Source: JARRQB01 sp965368585
GTDB lineage: Bacteria; Pseudomonadota; Gammaproteobacteria; Chromatiales; Chromatiaceae
Direction of reading: 5' to 3'
Assembly: GCA_965368585.1 (NCBI GenBank)
Contig: CBDUNM010000123.1
Span: 1 to 15,631 of the forward strand
Length of the DNA stretch: 15,631 nt
The number at the start of each line of letters is the position of its first letter. Positions within the stretch are counted from its first letter, which is position 1. The position numbers were made by a program, and so were the translations under genes. The notes below the pieces were generated by a model, which was not told where the DNA came from, made no database searches, and saw only the letters and a list, made by a program, of their open reading frames with translations. Below, in pieces: positions 6,701 through 15,552 of the stretch.

Positions 6701-7932
6701 CACGGGCGCTGCAAATAGAAGAGCAGGAATTGGCGCGCGTGAGAAAGGACCTCAACGATCAGTTGCGTATCATGGAGAACGATACCTTCGAGCGGGTGCG
6801 CAAGCTGTTGCTGGACAAGGTGGTTGACGGCGGCCCCAACCGGGCGAAGGCTGGATCGAAGATTGCCAATGATTATCTCGATGATCTCGATCGCGACCAG
6901 TGGTTGGAGATTCGTTTGCGCGGCGAAGAAAATGCACAGCAGCTCGAAGTGATCGCCGATCAAATCAAGACGCAACGCGAAGCCTTCCGCGAAAAATTTG
7001 AAGAGAAAAAACGCAAGCTGACCGCCGGCGATGACCTTGCGCCCGGTGTGTTGAAGATGGTCAAGTGCTACGTGGCTGTGAAACGCCGCATTCAGCCGGG
7101 CGACAAAATGGCGGGCCGCCACGGCAACAAGGGTGTAATCTCGATGATCGTACCGGTCGAGGATATGCCTTTTGACGAGAATGGCCGTCCGGTGGACATC
7201 GTGCTCAATCCGCTCGGTGTGCCGTCGCGCATGAACATCGGGCAGATTCTGGAAACTCATCTGGGATTCGCAGCGAAAGGTGTGGGCGAGCGAATCGGCA
7301 TGATGTTGGACGCCAAGGTCAAGGTGGGGGAGATCCGCGATTATCTCGATCAGGTCTACAATACTTCGGGGAAAAAGGAAGACCTCGACTCTATGACCGA
7401 TGGAGAAATTCTCGAGATGTCCGAAAACCTGCGCGGAGGCGTGCCAACTGCGACGCCGGTGTTTGACGGCGCCCATGAATCCGAAATTCGCCACATGCTC
7501 AAGCTTGCAGGCTTGCCGGAAGACGGCCAGACCGTGTTGTCGGACGGCCGCACGGGCGAGCCCTTCGACCGCAAGGTCACGGTGGGCTACATGTACATGC
7601 TGAAGTTGAATCACCTGGTCGACGACAAGATGCACGCCCGTTCCACCGGCCCTTACAGCCTGGTCACGCAGCAACCCTTGGGCGGGAAGGCGCAATTCGG
7701 CGGTCAGCGCTTCGGCGAGATGGAAGTTTGGGCACTGGAGGCTTACGGCGCTTCTTACACCCTGCAGGAGATGTTGACCGTAAAATCGGACGACGTCACG
7801 GGGCGTACCAAGATGTACAAGAATATTGTCGATGGCGACCATCGAATGGAGGCCGGTATGCCCGAGTCCTTTAACGTGCTGGTCAAGGAAATCAAGTCGT
7901 TGGGCATCAACGTCGAACTGGAACAGGATTGA
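3790..7932 (+). CDS. rpoB: DNA-directed RNA polymerase subunit beta
   Basis: RpoB (1380 residues; E. coli 1342) forms one pincer and half of the active site of RNA polymerase. The start MAYSFTEKKRIRKDFGKRP and the end LGINVELEQD are typical of gammaproteobacteria. The rifampicin pocket is at 535-561 (SSQLSQFMDQNN, then THKRRVSALG). Residues equivalent to E. coli Q513, D516, H526, R529 and S531 are wild type (offset 28), so no known rifampicin-resistance change is seen there. The active-site stretch RRIQPGDKMAGRHGNKG lies at about nucleotides 7083-7135. Relative to E. coli there are small N-terminal insertions and an insertion of about 22 residues at 427-451. GAGGGAAGG (3777-3785) precedes the ATG. 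rpoC follows after 50 nt in one operon. Confidence 0.99.
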   Translation: MAYSFTEKKRIRKDFGKRPIILEVPFLLATQIESYRDFLQADAPPDGRADVGLHAAFKSVFPIVSYSGNAILEYVSYRLGEPEFDVRECQLRGANFAAPLRVLVRLVIFDKEAPAGSKQVKDIKEQEIYMGELPLMTDNGTFIINGTERVIVSQLHRSPGVFFDHDRGKTHSSGKLLFSARVIPYRGSWLDFEFDPKDAVFVRIDRRRKLPATILLRALGYDSEEILNRFFDTDTFHIGKKKIELDLVPARLRGDTASLDIKVGTEVIVEAGKRVTARHIKQLEDAGVTKLEVPAEYLVGKTIAHAVVDKDTGELLAKPNDEITDELKDILIDKGVNEIRTLFTNDLDHGPYISDTLRIDPTSNELEAQVEIYRMMRPGEPPTKEAAQNLFHNLFFTEDRYDLSAVGRMKFNRRLGREETEGCGILYDTKYFGRREDEGSKALGEQYGDSSDILDVLATLVDIRNGNGVVDDIDHLGNRRVRCVGEMAENQFRVGLVRVERAVKERLTLAESEGLMPQEMINAKPVSAAIKEFFGSSQLSQFMDQNNPLSEVTHKRRVSALGPGGLARERAGFEVRDVHPTHYGRVCPIETPEGPNIGLINSLAVYARTNKYGFLETPYRVVQDGKVTNETHYLSAIEEGRYVIAQANTNVDEEGRLIEDLVSCRHQNEFTLSTPDKIEYMDVSPRQIVSVAASLIPFLEHDDANRALMGSNMQRQAVPTLRAEKPLVGTGIERVVAVDSGVTVVAKRGGSVDSVDAGRLVVRVTDEETVAGEAGVDIYNLIKYTRSNQNTCINQRPLVKVGDVIARGDVLADGPSTDMGELALGQNLRVAFMPWNGYNFEDSILISEQVVKEDRFTTIHIEELTCMARDTKLGPEEITGDIPNVGEAALAKLDESGIVYVGAEVKEGDILVGKVTPKGETQLTPEEKLLRAIFGEKASDVKDTSLRLGSGMNGTVIDVQVFTRDGVEKDARALQIEEQELARVRKDLNDQLRIMENDTFERVRKLLLDKVVDGGPNRAKAGSKIANDYLDDLDRDQWLEIRLRGEENAQQLEVIADQIKTQREAFREKFEEKKRKLTAGDDLAPGVLKMVKCYVAVKRRIQPGDKMAGRHGNKGVISMIVPVEDMPFDENGRPVDIVLNPLGVPSRMNIGQILETHLGFAAKGVGERIGMMLDAKVKVGEIRDYLDQVYNTSGKKEDLDSMTDGEILEMSENLRGGVPTATPVFDGAHESEIRHMLKLAGLPEDGQTVLSDGRTGEPFDRKVTVGYMYMLKLNHLVDDKMHARSTGPYSLVTQQPLGGKAQFGGQRFGEMEVWALEAYGASYTLQEMLTVKSDDVTGRTKMYKNIVDGDHRMEAGMPESFNVLVKEIKSLGINVELEQD

Positions 7933-7982
7933 GTGCGTTACGCCGACGTTCATCAATCGGTTGATTGCACGGGAGAAAAGAA

Positions 7983-10900
7983 GTGAAAGATCTGCTCAAG
8001 ATTCTGAAACAGCAGGGGCAAGCCGAAGAGTTTGATGCGATTCGTATCGGCCTGGCGTCGCCTGACATGATCCGGTCCTGGTCTTACGGCGAGGTGAAAA
8101 AGCCAGAGACTATCAACTATCGCACCTTCAAACCCGAGCGTGAGGGCTTGTTCTGTGCCAAGATCTTCGGCCCCATCAGCGACTACGAGTGCCTTTGCGG
8201 TAAGTACAAGCGCCTCAAGCACCGCGGTGTCGTCTGTGAGAAATGCGGCGTGGAGGTCACACTGGCCAAAGTACGCCGCGAGCGCATGGGTCATATCGAG
8301 CTGGCTTCTCCGGTGGCGCACATCTGGTTCCTCAAATCGCTGCCGTCGCGCATCGGTCTGCTGCTAGATATGACCTTGCGGGATATCGAGCGGGTGCTGT
8401 ATTTCGAATCGTACGTGGTCATCGACCCCGGAATGACGCCGCTGGAGCGTTTTCAGCTGCTTACCGACGAACAGTACTTAGAAGCGGTAGAGGAAAACGG
8501 TGACGAATTCGACGCACGGATGGGCGCCGAGGCCGTCTACGAACTGTTGCGGACCCTGGAAATCGCGCGCGAGATCAAACAGCTGCGCGAAGAAATCGAT
8601 GCGACCAATTCGGAAACCAAGATCAAGAAAATTTCCAAGCGCCTCAAGCTGCTGGAATCGCTGGAAGAGTCCGGCAATCGCCCCGAATGGATGATCCTGA
8701 CCGTATTGCCGGTTTTGCCGCCGGAGTTGCGCCCGTTGGTGCCGCTCGACGGCGGCCGCTTCGCCACCTCGGATTTGAACGACCTCTATCGTCGTGTGAT
8801 CAACCGCAACAACCGCCTGAAGCGGTTGTTGGATCTGGCGGCGCCGGACATCATCGTGCGCAACGAAAAGCGGATGCTGCAGGAGTCTGTCGATGCATTG
8901 CTGGATAACGGCCGACGTGGGCGTGCAATCACCGGCACCAACAAGCGCCCCCTGAAGTCGCTCGCGGACATGATCAAGGGTAAGCAGGGGCGGTTCCGGC
9001 AGAACCTGTTGGGTAAACGCGTCGACTACTCGGGGCGTTCCGTGATCGTGGTCGGTCCGACCCTGAAGCTGCATCAATGCGGGCTGCCGAAGCGCATGGC
9101 ATTGGAGCTGTTCAAGCCGTTCATCTTTTCCAAGCTGCAGTTGCGTGGTCAGGCAACGACCATCAAAGCGGCCAAGAAACTCGTGGACCGCGGTGCCCCG
9201 GAGGTGTGGGATATTCTTGAGGAAGTCATTCGCGAGCACCCGGTCATGCTCAATCGCGCCCCGACCCTGCACCGCTTGGGCATCCAGGCGTTTGAACCGG
9301 TACTCATCGAAGGCAAGGCGATACAGCTGCATCCGCTGGTTTGTACCGCGTTCAACGCGGACTTCGACGGCGACCAGATGGCGGTGCATGTGCCCTTGTC
9401 CATCGAGGCGCAGCTCGAGGCGCGCGCCTTGATGATGGCTTCGAACAACATTCTGTCCCCGGCCAACGGCGAGCCGATTATCGTGCCGACGCAGGACGTG
9501 GTGCTGGGTTTGTATTTCATGACCCGGGATCGGATCAATGATAAAGGCGAAGGCATGGCCTTTTCCGATATCGCGGAGGTGCGACGCGCTTACGAAAGCG
9601 GCGCAGCCTCGTTACATGCCCGGGTCAAGGTGCGTTTGCGCGAAATCGTGGTCGATGAAGACGGCGAGCGCTCCGAATCCGTGGCTATTCGCGACACCAC
9701 GGTGGGGCGGGCCATTTTGTGGGAGATCGTGCCGGAGGGGCTGCCGTTCGAACTGGTCAACCAGGCGATGAACAAGCGGGCTATTTCCCGCCTGGTCAAT
9801 GCCTGCTACCGCCGGCTGGGGCTCAAGGACACGGTCGTGTTCGCGGACCAGTTGATGTATCTGGGTTATCGCCAAGCCACGCGCGCCGGCGCATCCATCG
9901 GCGTCAACGATATGGTTATTCCCGAGGAGAAGGCCGACATTCTGACGGCGGCTGAAACCGAGGTTAAGGAAATTGAAAACCAGTACTCATCCGGTCTGGT
10001 GACCAATGGCGAGCGCTACAACAAGGTCGTGGACATCTGGTCGCATACCAACGATCAGGTCGCCAAGGCAATGATGGGGAAACTGGGTAAAGAGCGGGTG
10101 CTCAACCGCGAGGGCAAGGAGGAGCTGCAGGATTCGTTCAACTCGATTTTCATGATGGCTGATTCGGGTGCGCGGGGTTCGGCCGCTCAAATCCGCCAGC
10201 TTGCCGGGATGCGGGGTCTGATGGCCAAGCCGGACGGTTCCATCATCGAAACGCCGATCACGGCAAACTTCCGTGAAGGCCTGGATGTGTTGCAGTACTT
10301 CATCTCCACGCACGGTGCGCGGAAGGGATTGGCGGATACCGCGCTCAAAACCGCCAACTCGGGTTATTTGACCCGTCGTCTGGTGGATGTCGCCCAGGAT
10401 ATGGTGATCACCGAAGACGATTGCGGCACCGAGGAGGGGTTGTTGATGCAACCCATCATCGAGGGTGGCGATGTGGTCGAGCCGCTGCGCGAACGGATCC
10501 TCGGTCGCGTCACTGCGCGAGACGTGTATCGGCCGGGAACTGACGACGTTATTTGCGAGGCGGGCACGTTGCTCGACGAAGCCTGGGTAGACGGGCTGGA
10601 AGGCGAGGGCGTTGATCAGGTCTACGTGCGTTCGGCGATCACCTGCAACACGCGTTTTGGAATTTGCGCCGCATGTTACGGGCGCGACCTGGCGCGAGGC
10701 CATTCGGTCAACCACGGCGAAGCCGTCGGGGTTATCGCCGCTCAATCGATCGGCGAACCCGGCACCCAACTCACCATGCGGACCTTCCATATCGGCGGTG
10801 CGGCATCACGCTCGGCCGCGGTTAACAATATTTCCGTCAAGAACTCCGGTACGATCAAGCTGCACAACATCAAGACCGTCGAGCACGCAAACGGGAATCT

Positions 10901-12194
10901 GGTCGCGGTGTCGCGTTCCGGTGAAGTGGTCGTGCTCGACGATGTAGGGCGCGAGCGCGAGCGCTACAAGCTCCCTTACGGCGCAACCGTGTCGGTGCAC
11001 GACGGCGACAAGGTCACGGGCGGCCAGGTGGTCGCGAACTGGGATCCGCACACGCACCCGGTCATAACCGAAATAGCCGGTACGCTGAAATTCGTCGAAA
11101 TGACCGATGGGGTCACTGTGCAGACCCAGACCGACGACATCACCGGTTTGACGTCCATCGTCGTCATGGATCCGAAGCAGCGTCCGTCGAGTGGTAAAGA
11201 CATGCGTCCGATGGTCAAGCTGGTCGACGACAAGGGCAAGGATCTGAATATCCCGGGTACCCGTATACCGGCGCACTACTATCTGCCGGCCGGCGCGATT
11301 GTCGGCGTACAGGATGGTGCCGCGGTCGGTGTCGGAGACGTGGTGGCGCGCATTCCGCAGGAATCGTCAAAAACCCGCGATATCACAGGTGGTCTGCCGC
11401 GGGTTGCCGACTTGTTTGAAGCGCGCAAACCAAAAGAGCCGGCGATTCTTGCCGAAGCGACAGGTACGGTCGGTTTCGGCAAGGACACCAAGGGCAAGCA
11501 GCGTTTGATCATCACGGATGCCGAAGGCGAGCAGGTTGAAACGCTGATTCCGAAGTGGCGGCATGTCAACGTGTTCGAGGGTGAGCACGTGGAGCGTGGC
11601 GAAGTGATCGCCGACGGCGAGCTCGGTCCGCACGATATCCTGCGCCTGAAGGGAGTGACCGATCTGGCCGAGTATCTGGTCAAGGAAATACAGGACGTCT
11701 ATCGCCTGCAGGGCGTTAAGATCAATGATAAGCACATCGAAGTCATTATCCGCCAGATGCTGCGCAAGGTGGAGATCACCGACGCGGGCGAGACGCGCCT
11801 GCTGCGCGGTGATCAGGTGGAGCGCGGGCGCGTGCTGGAGGCCAACGAGCGCGCGCTGGCCGAGAAAAAGCTGCCCGCGAAGTACGAGCCATTGTTGCTC
11901 GGTATCACCAAGGCGTCGCTCGCCACCGAATCGTTTATTTCGGCGGCTTCCTTCCAGGAAACGACCCGAGTGCTCACCGAGGCGGCTGTACGGGGTATGC
12001 GCGACGACCTGCAGGGACTGAAGGAGAACGTGATCGTCGGGCGTTTGATCCCGGCGGGCACCGGATTGGCGCATCACAAAGAGCGTCGCCGTAAGCGCCA
12101 GGAGGCAATCGTGGCTGAGGAGATTGCGGTCGAGGCGGCGAAAGAAGAGGCGGAAGAGGCGCTGAAACAAGCGCTTAATACGTCGGACGAGTGA
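7983..12194 (+). CDS. rpoC: DNA-directed RNA polymerase subunit beta'
   Basis: RpoC (1403 residues; E. coli 1407) carries the catalytic magnesium site of RNA polymerase. The motif NADFDGD gives D460, D462 and D464, the same numbers as in E. coli. The first zinc site is C70, C72, C85, C88 and the second is C814, C888, C895, C898, also with E. coli numbering, so there is no net indel up to residue 898. The clamp sequence FGPISDYECLCGKYKRLKHRG, the stretch GEPGTQLTMRTFHIGG near the trigger loop and ATESFISAASFQETTRVLTEAA near the C terminus are intact. The tail is highly charged (Glu/Lys/Ala). I chose GTG at 7983 (MKDLLKILKQ) because the family starts MKDLL and GGGAG lies 7 nt upstream; reading from TTG at 7965 would add six atypical residues. 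Confidence 0.99.
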   Translation: MKDLLKILKQQGQAEEFDAIRIGLASPDMIRSWSYGEVKKPETINYRTFKPEREGLFCAKIFGPISDYECLCGKYKRLKHRGVVCEKCGVEVTLAKVRRERMGHIELASPVAHIWFLKSLPSRIGLLLDMTLRDIERVLYFESYVVIDPGMTPLERFQLLTDEQYLEAVEENGDEFDARMGAEAVYELLRTLEIAREIKQLREEIDATNSETKIKKISKRLKLLESLEESGNRPEWMILTVLPVLPPELRPLVPLDGGRFATSDLNDLYRRVINRNNRLKRLLDLAAPDIIVRNEKRMLQESVDALLDNGRRGRAITGTNKRPLKSLADMIKGKQGRFRQNLLGKRVDYSGRSVIVVGPTLKLHQCGLPKRMALELFKPFIFSKLQLRGQATTIKAAKKLVDRGAPEVWDILEEVIREHPVMLNRAPTLHRLGIQAFEPVLIEGKAIQLHPLVCTAFNADFDGDQMAVHVPLSIEAQLEARALMMASNNILSPANGEPIIVPTQDVVLGLYFMTRDRINDKGEGMAFSDIAEVRRAYESGAASLHARVKVRLREIVVDEDGERSESVAIRDTTVGRAILWEIVPEGLPFELVNQAMNKRAISRLVNACYRRLGLKDTVVFADQLMYLGYRQATRAGASIGVNDMVIPEEKADILTAAETEVKEIENQYSSGLVTNGERYNKVVDIWSHTNDQVAKAMMGKLGKERVLNREGKEELQDSFNSIFMMADSGARGSAAQIRQLAGMRGLMAKPDGSIIETPITANFREGLDVLQYFISTHGARKGLADTALKTANSGYLTRRLVDVAQDMVITEDDCGTEEGLLMQPIIEGGDVVEPLRERILGRVTARDVYRPGTDDVICEAGTLLDEAWVDGLEGEGVDQVYVRSAITCNTRFGICAACYGRDLARGHSVNHGEAVGVIAAQSIGEPGTQLTMRTFHIGGAASRSAAVNNISVKNSGTIKLHNIKTVEHANGNLVAVSRSGEVVVLDDVGRERERYKLPYGATVSVHDGDKVTGGQVVANWDPHTHPVITEIAGTLKFVEMTDGVTVQTQTDDITGLTSIVVMDPKQRPSSGKDMRPMVKLVDDKGKDLNIPGTRIPAHYYLPAGAIVGVQDGAAVGVGDVVARIPQESSKTRDITGGLPRVADLFEARKPKEPAILAEATGTVGFGKDTKGKQRLIITDAEGEQVETLIPKWRHVNVFEGEHVERGEVIADGELGPHDILRLKGVTDLAEYLVKEIQDVYRLQGVKINDKHIEVIIRQMLRKVEITDAGETRLLRGDQVERGRVLEANERALAEKKLPAKYEPLLLGITKASLATESFISAASFQETTRVLTEAAVRGMRDDLQGLKENVIVGRLIPAGTGLAHHKERRRKRQEAIVAEEIAVEAAKEEAEEALKQALNTSDE

Positions 12195-12228
12195 CGGCGA
12201 GTTCGGCTGCGTACTGCCGGTGGCATAC

Positions 12229-12262
12229 GCTGGAGGGCGCAACCAGGCCACCGCCCTCCAGC
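12229..12262 (+). repeat. Perfect 11-bp inverted repeat after rpoC
   Basis: GCTGGAGGGCG (12229-12239) and CGCCCTCCAGC (12252-12262) are exact complements around a 12-nt spacer. No T-run follows, so it is not a normal intrinsic terminator. It lies 34 nt after the rpoC stop and ends 17 nt before the -35 box of the rpsL promoter. It could be an RNA hairpin protecting or processing the rpoBC 3' end, or a DNA-binding site upstream of the promoter. The upstream CGGTGGC (12218-12224) is complementary to GCCACCG (12247-12253), giving a competing or pseudoknot-like pairing. Confidence 0.6.
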
Positions 12263-12279
12263 AGGGCCGTGACTGCAGC

Positions 12280-12308
12280 TTGACAGCGGCATAACAGCCC
12301 AATACAAT
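12280..12308 (+). promoter_or_regulatory. Sigma70 promoter for the str operon (rpsL-rpsG-fusA-tuf)
   Basis: TTGACA at 12280-12285 is an exact -35 consensus. After a 17-nt spacer, TACAAT at 12303-12308 matches the -10 consensus in five of six positions. Transcription should begin near 12314-12316. The bases between -10 and start (TTGCGG) are GC-rich at the end, as in many promoters inhibited by ppGpp with DksA; that regulation is inference. No A/T-rich UP element is visible upstream. The gap between rpoC and rpsL is where a str operon promoter is expected. An intrinsic terminator lies just after the predicted start. Confidence 0.8.
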
Positions 12309-12322
12309 TTGCGGTCTTCGCT

Positions 12323-12352
12323 ACAGGTCGGCGCACTCGCCGGCCTGTTTTT
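12323..12352 (+). terminator. Intrinsic terminator inside the rpsL leader
   Basis: ACAGGTCGGCG (12323-12333) pairs with CGCCGGCCTGT (12338-12348), 11 pairs with one G-U, around CACT. TTTTT follows at 12348-12352. It would stop rpoBC transcripts arriving from upstream. Because it lies about 8 nt after the predicted start of the promoter at 12280-12308, that promoter's transcripts must pass it too, so it may act as an attenuator. Flanking TCTTCGC (12315-12321) and GCGAAGA (12356-12362) are also complementary and would enclose it in a longer stem. Confidence 0.78.
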
Positions 12353-12509
12353 CTTGCGAAGAAACAGTCGCTTAGATACGAATTCAGATTTGTACAGCCG
12401 ACACCCGTTAAATCCCGGACAAATCGGGGCATGGCGTGGGGTTGGTTGTGGGTTTTTTATCGGCGCGGTTCAGGCGCTGAACGGAAAAACGTCCCGGAGA
12501 CGGTAAACG
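12353..12509 (+). promoter_or_regulatory. rpsL 5' leader region
   Basis: No gene is present here. A G-rich tract with five G-runs spans 12426-12452 and is followed by six T (12453-12458), but no stable stem precedes the T-run, so I do not call a terminator. GTTCAG (12468-12473) pairs with CTGAAC (12477-12482) around GCG. GGAG at 12496-12499 is the likely ribosome-binding site, 10 nt from the rpsL ATG. A weak second promoter, TTGCGA (12354-12359) with TACGAA (12377-12382) at 17-nt spacing, is possible but poor. Confidence 0.4.
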
Positions 12510-12884
12510 ATGGCAACGATAAACCAATTGGTTCGCAAGCCGCGCAAGCGCAAGGCCGAAAAGAGCAATGTGCCGGCGCTGGAAGCTTGCCCGCAAAAAC
12601 GCGGCGTGTGCACGCGCGTGTACACGACGACACCGAAGAAGCCGAACTCGGCATTGCGCAAGGTTGCGCGCGTACGCCTCACCAACGGTTACGAAGTGAC
12701 CAGCTATATCGGCGGTGAAGGGCACAATCTGCAGGAGCACTCGGTGGTTTTGATTCGGGGCGGCCGGGTCAAGGACCTGCCGGGCGTGCGCTATCACACC
12801 GTGCGGGGCAGTCTCGATGCTTCGGGTGTCGACAAACGGCGCCAGGCGCGTTCGAAATACGGCGCCAAACGACCCAAGAGCTGA
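12510..12884 (+). CDS. rpsL: 30S ribosomal protein S12
   Basis: S12 (124 residues, same as E. coli) lies at the decoding centre and monitors codon-anticodon pairing. The N terminus MATINQLVRKPRKRK extends into the subunit. The streptomycin-related loop TTTPKKPNSALRK keeps K43 (K42 without Met), and GGRVKDLPGVRYH keeps K88 and D89. These residues are wild type, so no classical streptomycin-resistance change is seen. D89 is the residue methylthiolated by RimO in E. coli. The protein ends in YGAKRPKS. It is the first gene of the str operon, downstream of the promoter at 12280-12308. rpsG follows after only 34 nt. Confidence 0.99.
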   Translation: MATINQLVRKPRKRKAEKSNVPALEACPQKRGVCTRVYTTTPKKPNSALRKVARVRLTNGYEVTSYIGGEGHNLQEHSVVLIRGGRVKDLPGVRYHTVRGSLDASGVDKRRQARSKYGAKRPKS

Positions 12885-12918
12885 GCAATACCAAGTCAAA
12901 GAAACAGAGTGACCTATC

Positions 12919-13389
12919 ATGCCTAGAAGACGAGTTGCAGGGCGGCGCGCGATACTTCCCGATCCGAAGTTCGGGAATCAAACGCTGGCCAAGTTCATCA
13001 ACATGGTGATGGTCGACGGAAAGAAAGCCGTCGCGGAGAACATACTGTACGGCGCCCTGGATCAAGTGGCTTCCAAGCGCGGCGGAGACCCGATGGATGC
13101 GCTCGACCTGGCATTGGAGAATGTTCGTCCGGTGGTTGAGGTGAAATCAAGGCGCGTTGGCGGGGCGACCTACCAGGTGCCGGTCGAAGTGCGGCCGGTT
13201 CGCCGCAATTCGCTCGCGATGCGCTGGCTGATAGATGCGGCGCGCAAGCGCAGTGAAAAATCAATGGAGGCGCGCCTGGCTGGCGAACTCCTGGATGCGG
13301 CGGAGTCCAAAGGCAATGCCGTGAAAAAGAAAGAAGACACGCACCGTATGGCGGAGGCGAACAAGGCCTTCTCGCACTACCGGTGGTAA
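12919..13389 (+). CDS. rpsG: 30S ribosomal protein S7
   Basis: S7 (156 residues, the common bacterial length; E. coli K-12 has a longer tail) starts assembly of the 30S head by binding the 3' major domain of 16S rRNA and contacts E-site tRNA. The N terminus MPRRRVAGRR is the basic arm. KFGNQTLAKFINMVMVDGKKAVAE and the beta-hairpin region with SRRVGGATYQVPVEVRPVRR are family signatures. The protein ends in EANKAFSHYRW, as in most bacteria. The ATG has a weak ribosome-binding site (AGAGTGA), so coupling to rpsL translation is likely. In E. coli, S7 represses its operon by binding the rpsL-rpsG spacer; here that spacer is much shorter. Confidence 0.99.
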   Translation: MPRRRVAGRRAILPDPKFGNQTLAKFINMVMVDGKKAVAENILYGALDQVASKRGGDPMDALDLALENVRPVVEVKSRRVGGATYQVPVEVRPVRRNSLAMRWLIDAARKRSEKSMEARLAGELLDAAESKGNAVKKKEDTHRMAEANKAFSHYRW

Positions 13390-13430
13390 TAACTATTCAA
13401 CTTGGAATCGTGGATCGATAGGCACCCGTC

Positions 13431-15521
<2,091 letters not shown>

Positions 15522-15552
15522 ATCGGTTGACAGGCATAGGGGTGTAACGACC

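Noticed and set aside
6637..7956. Long minus-strand open frame (439 codons) opposite rpoB
   Set aside because: It is a shadow of the high-GC codon pattern of rpoB. The translation is rich in His, Leu, Arg and Val without family motifs, and there is no ribosome-binding site or promoter evidence.
7965..7982. Upstream TTG as the rpoC start, adding six residues
   Set aside because: The added residues are atypical and overlap the GGGAG ribosome-binding site for GTG 7983; the family begins MKDLL.
8478..9389. Minus-strand open frame (303 codons) opposite rpoC, and similar frames opposite fusA and the rpoC 3' end
   Set aside because: They are fully antisense to highly conserved genes, with composition expected from reverse-reading those codons and no recognisable domain.
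12354..12382. Second promoter for rpsL (TTGCGA, 17 nt, TACGAA)
   Set aside because: The -10 matches the consensus at only three positions and the -35 at four. It is mentioned in the leader entry but not called as a promoter.
12431..12718. Open frame starting in the rpsL leader with Trp codons at positions 3, 5 and 7, resembling a Trp leader peptide
   Set aside because: It has no stop before rpsL and runs far into rpsL out of frame, which would block rpsL initiation. The GGGG upstream is only 1 nt from the ATG. The Trp codons are a by-product of the G/T-rich tract.
15527..15532. Exact TTGACA between fusA and tuf as a possible tuf promoter
   Set aside because: No acceptable -10 box lies 15-19 nt downstream; the nearest TAAAAT (15563-15568) is 30 nt away and inside tuf.
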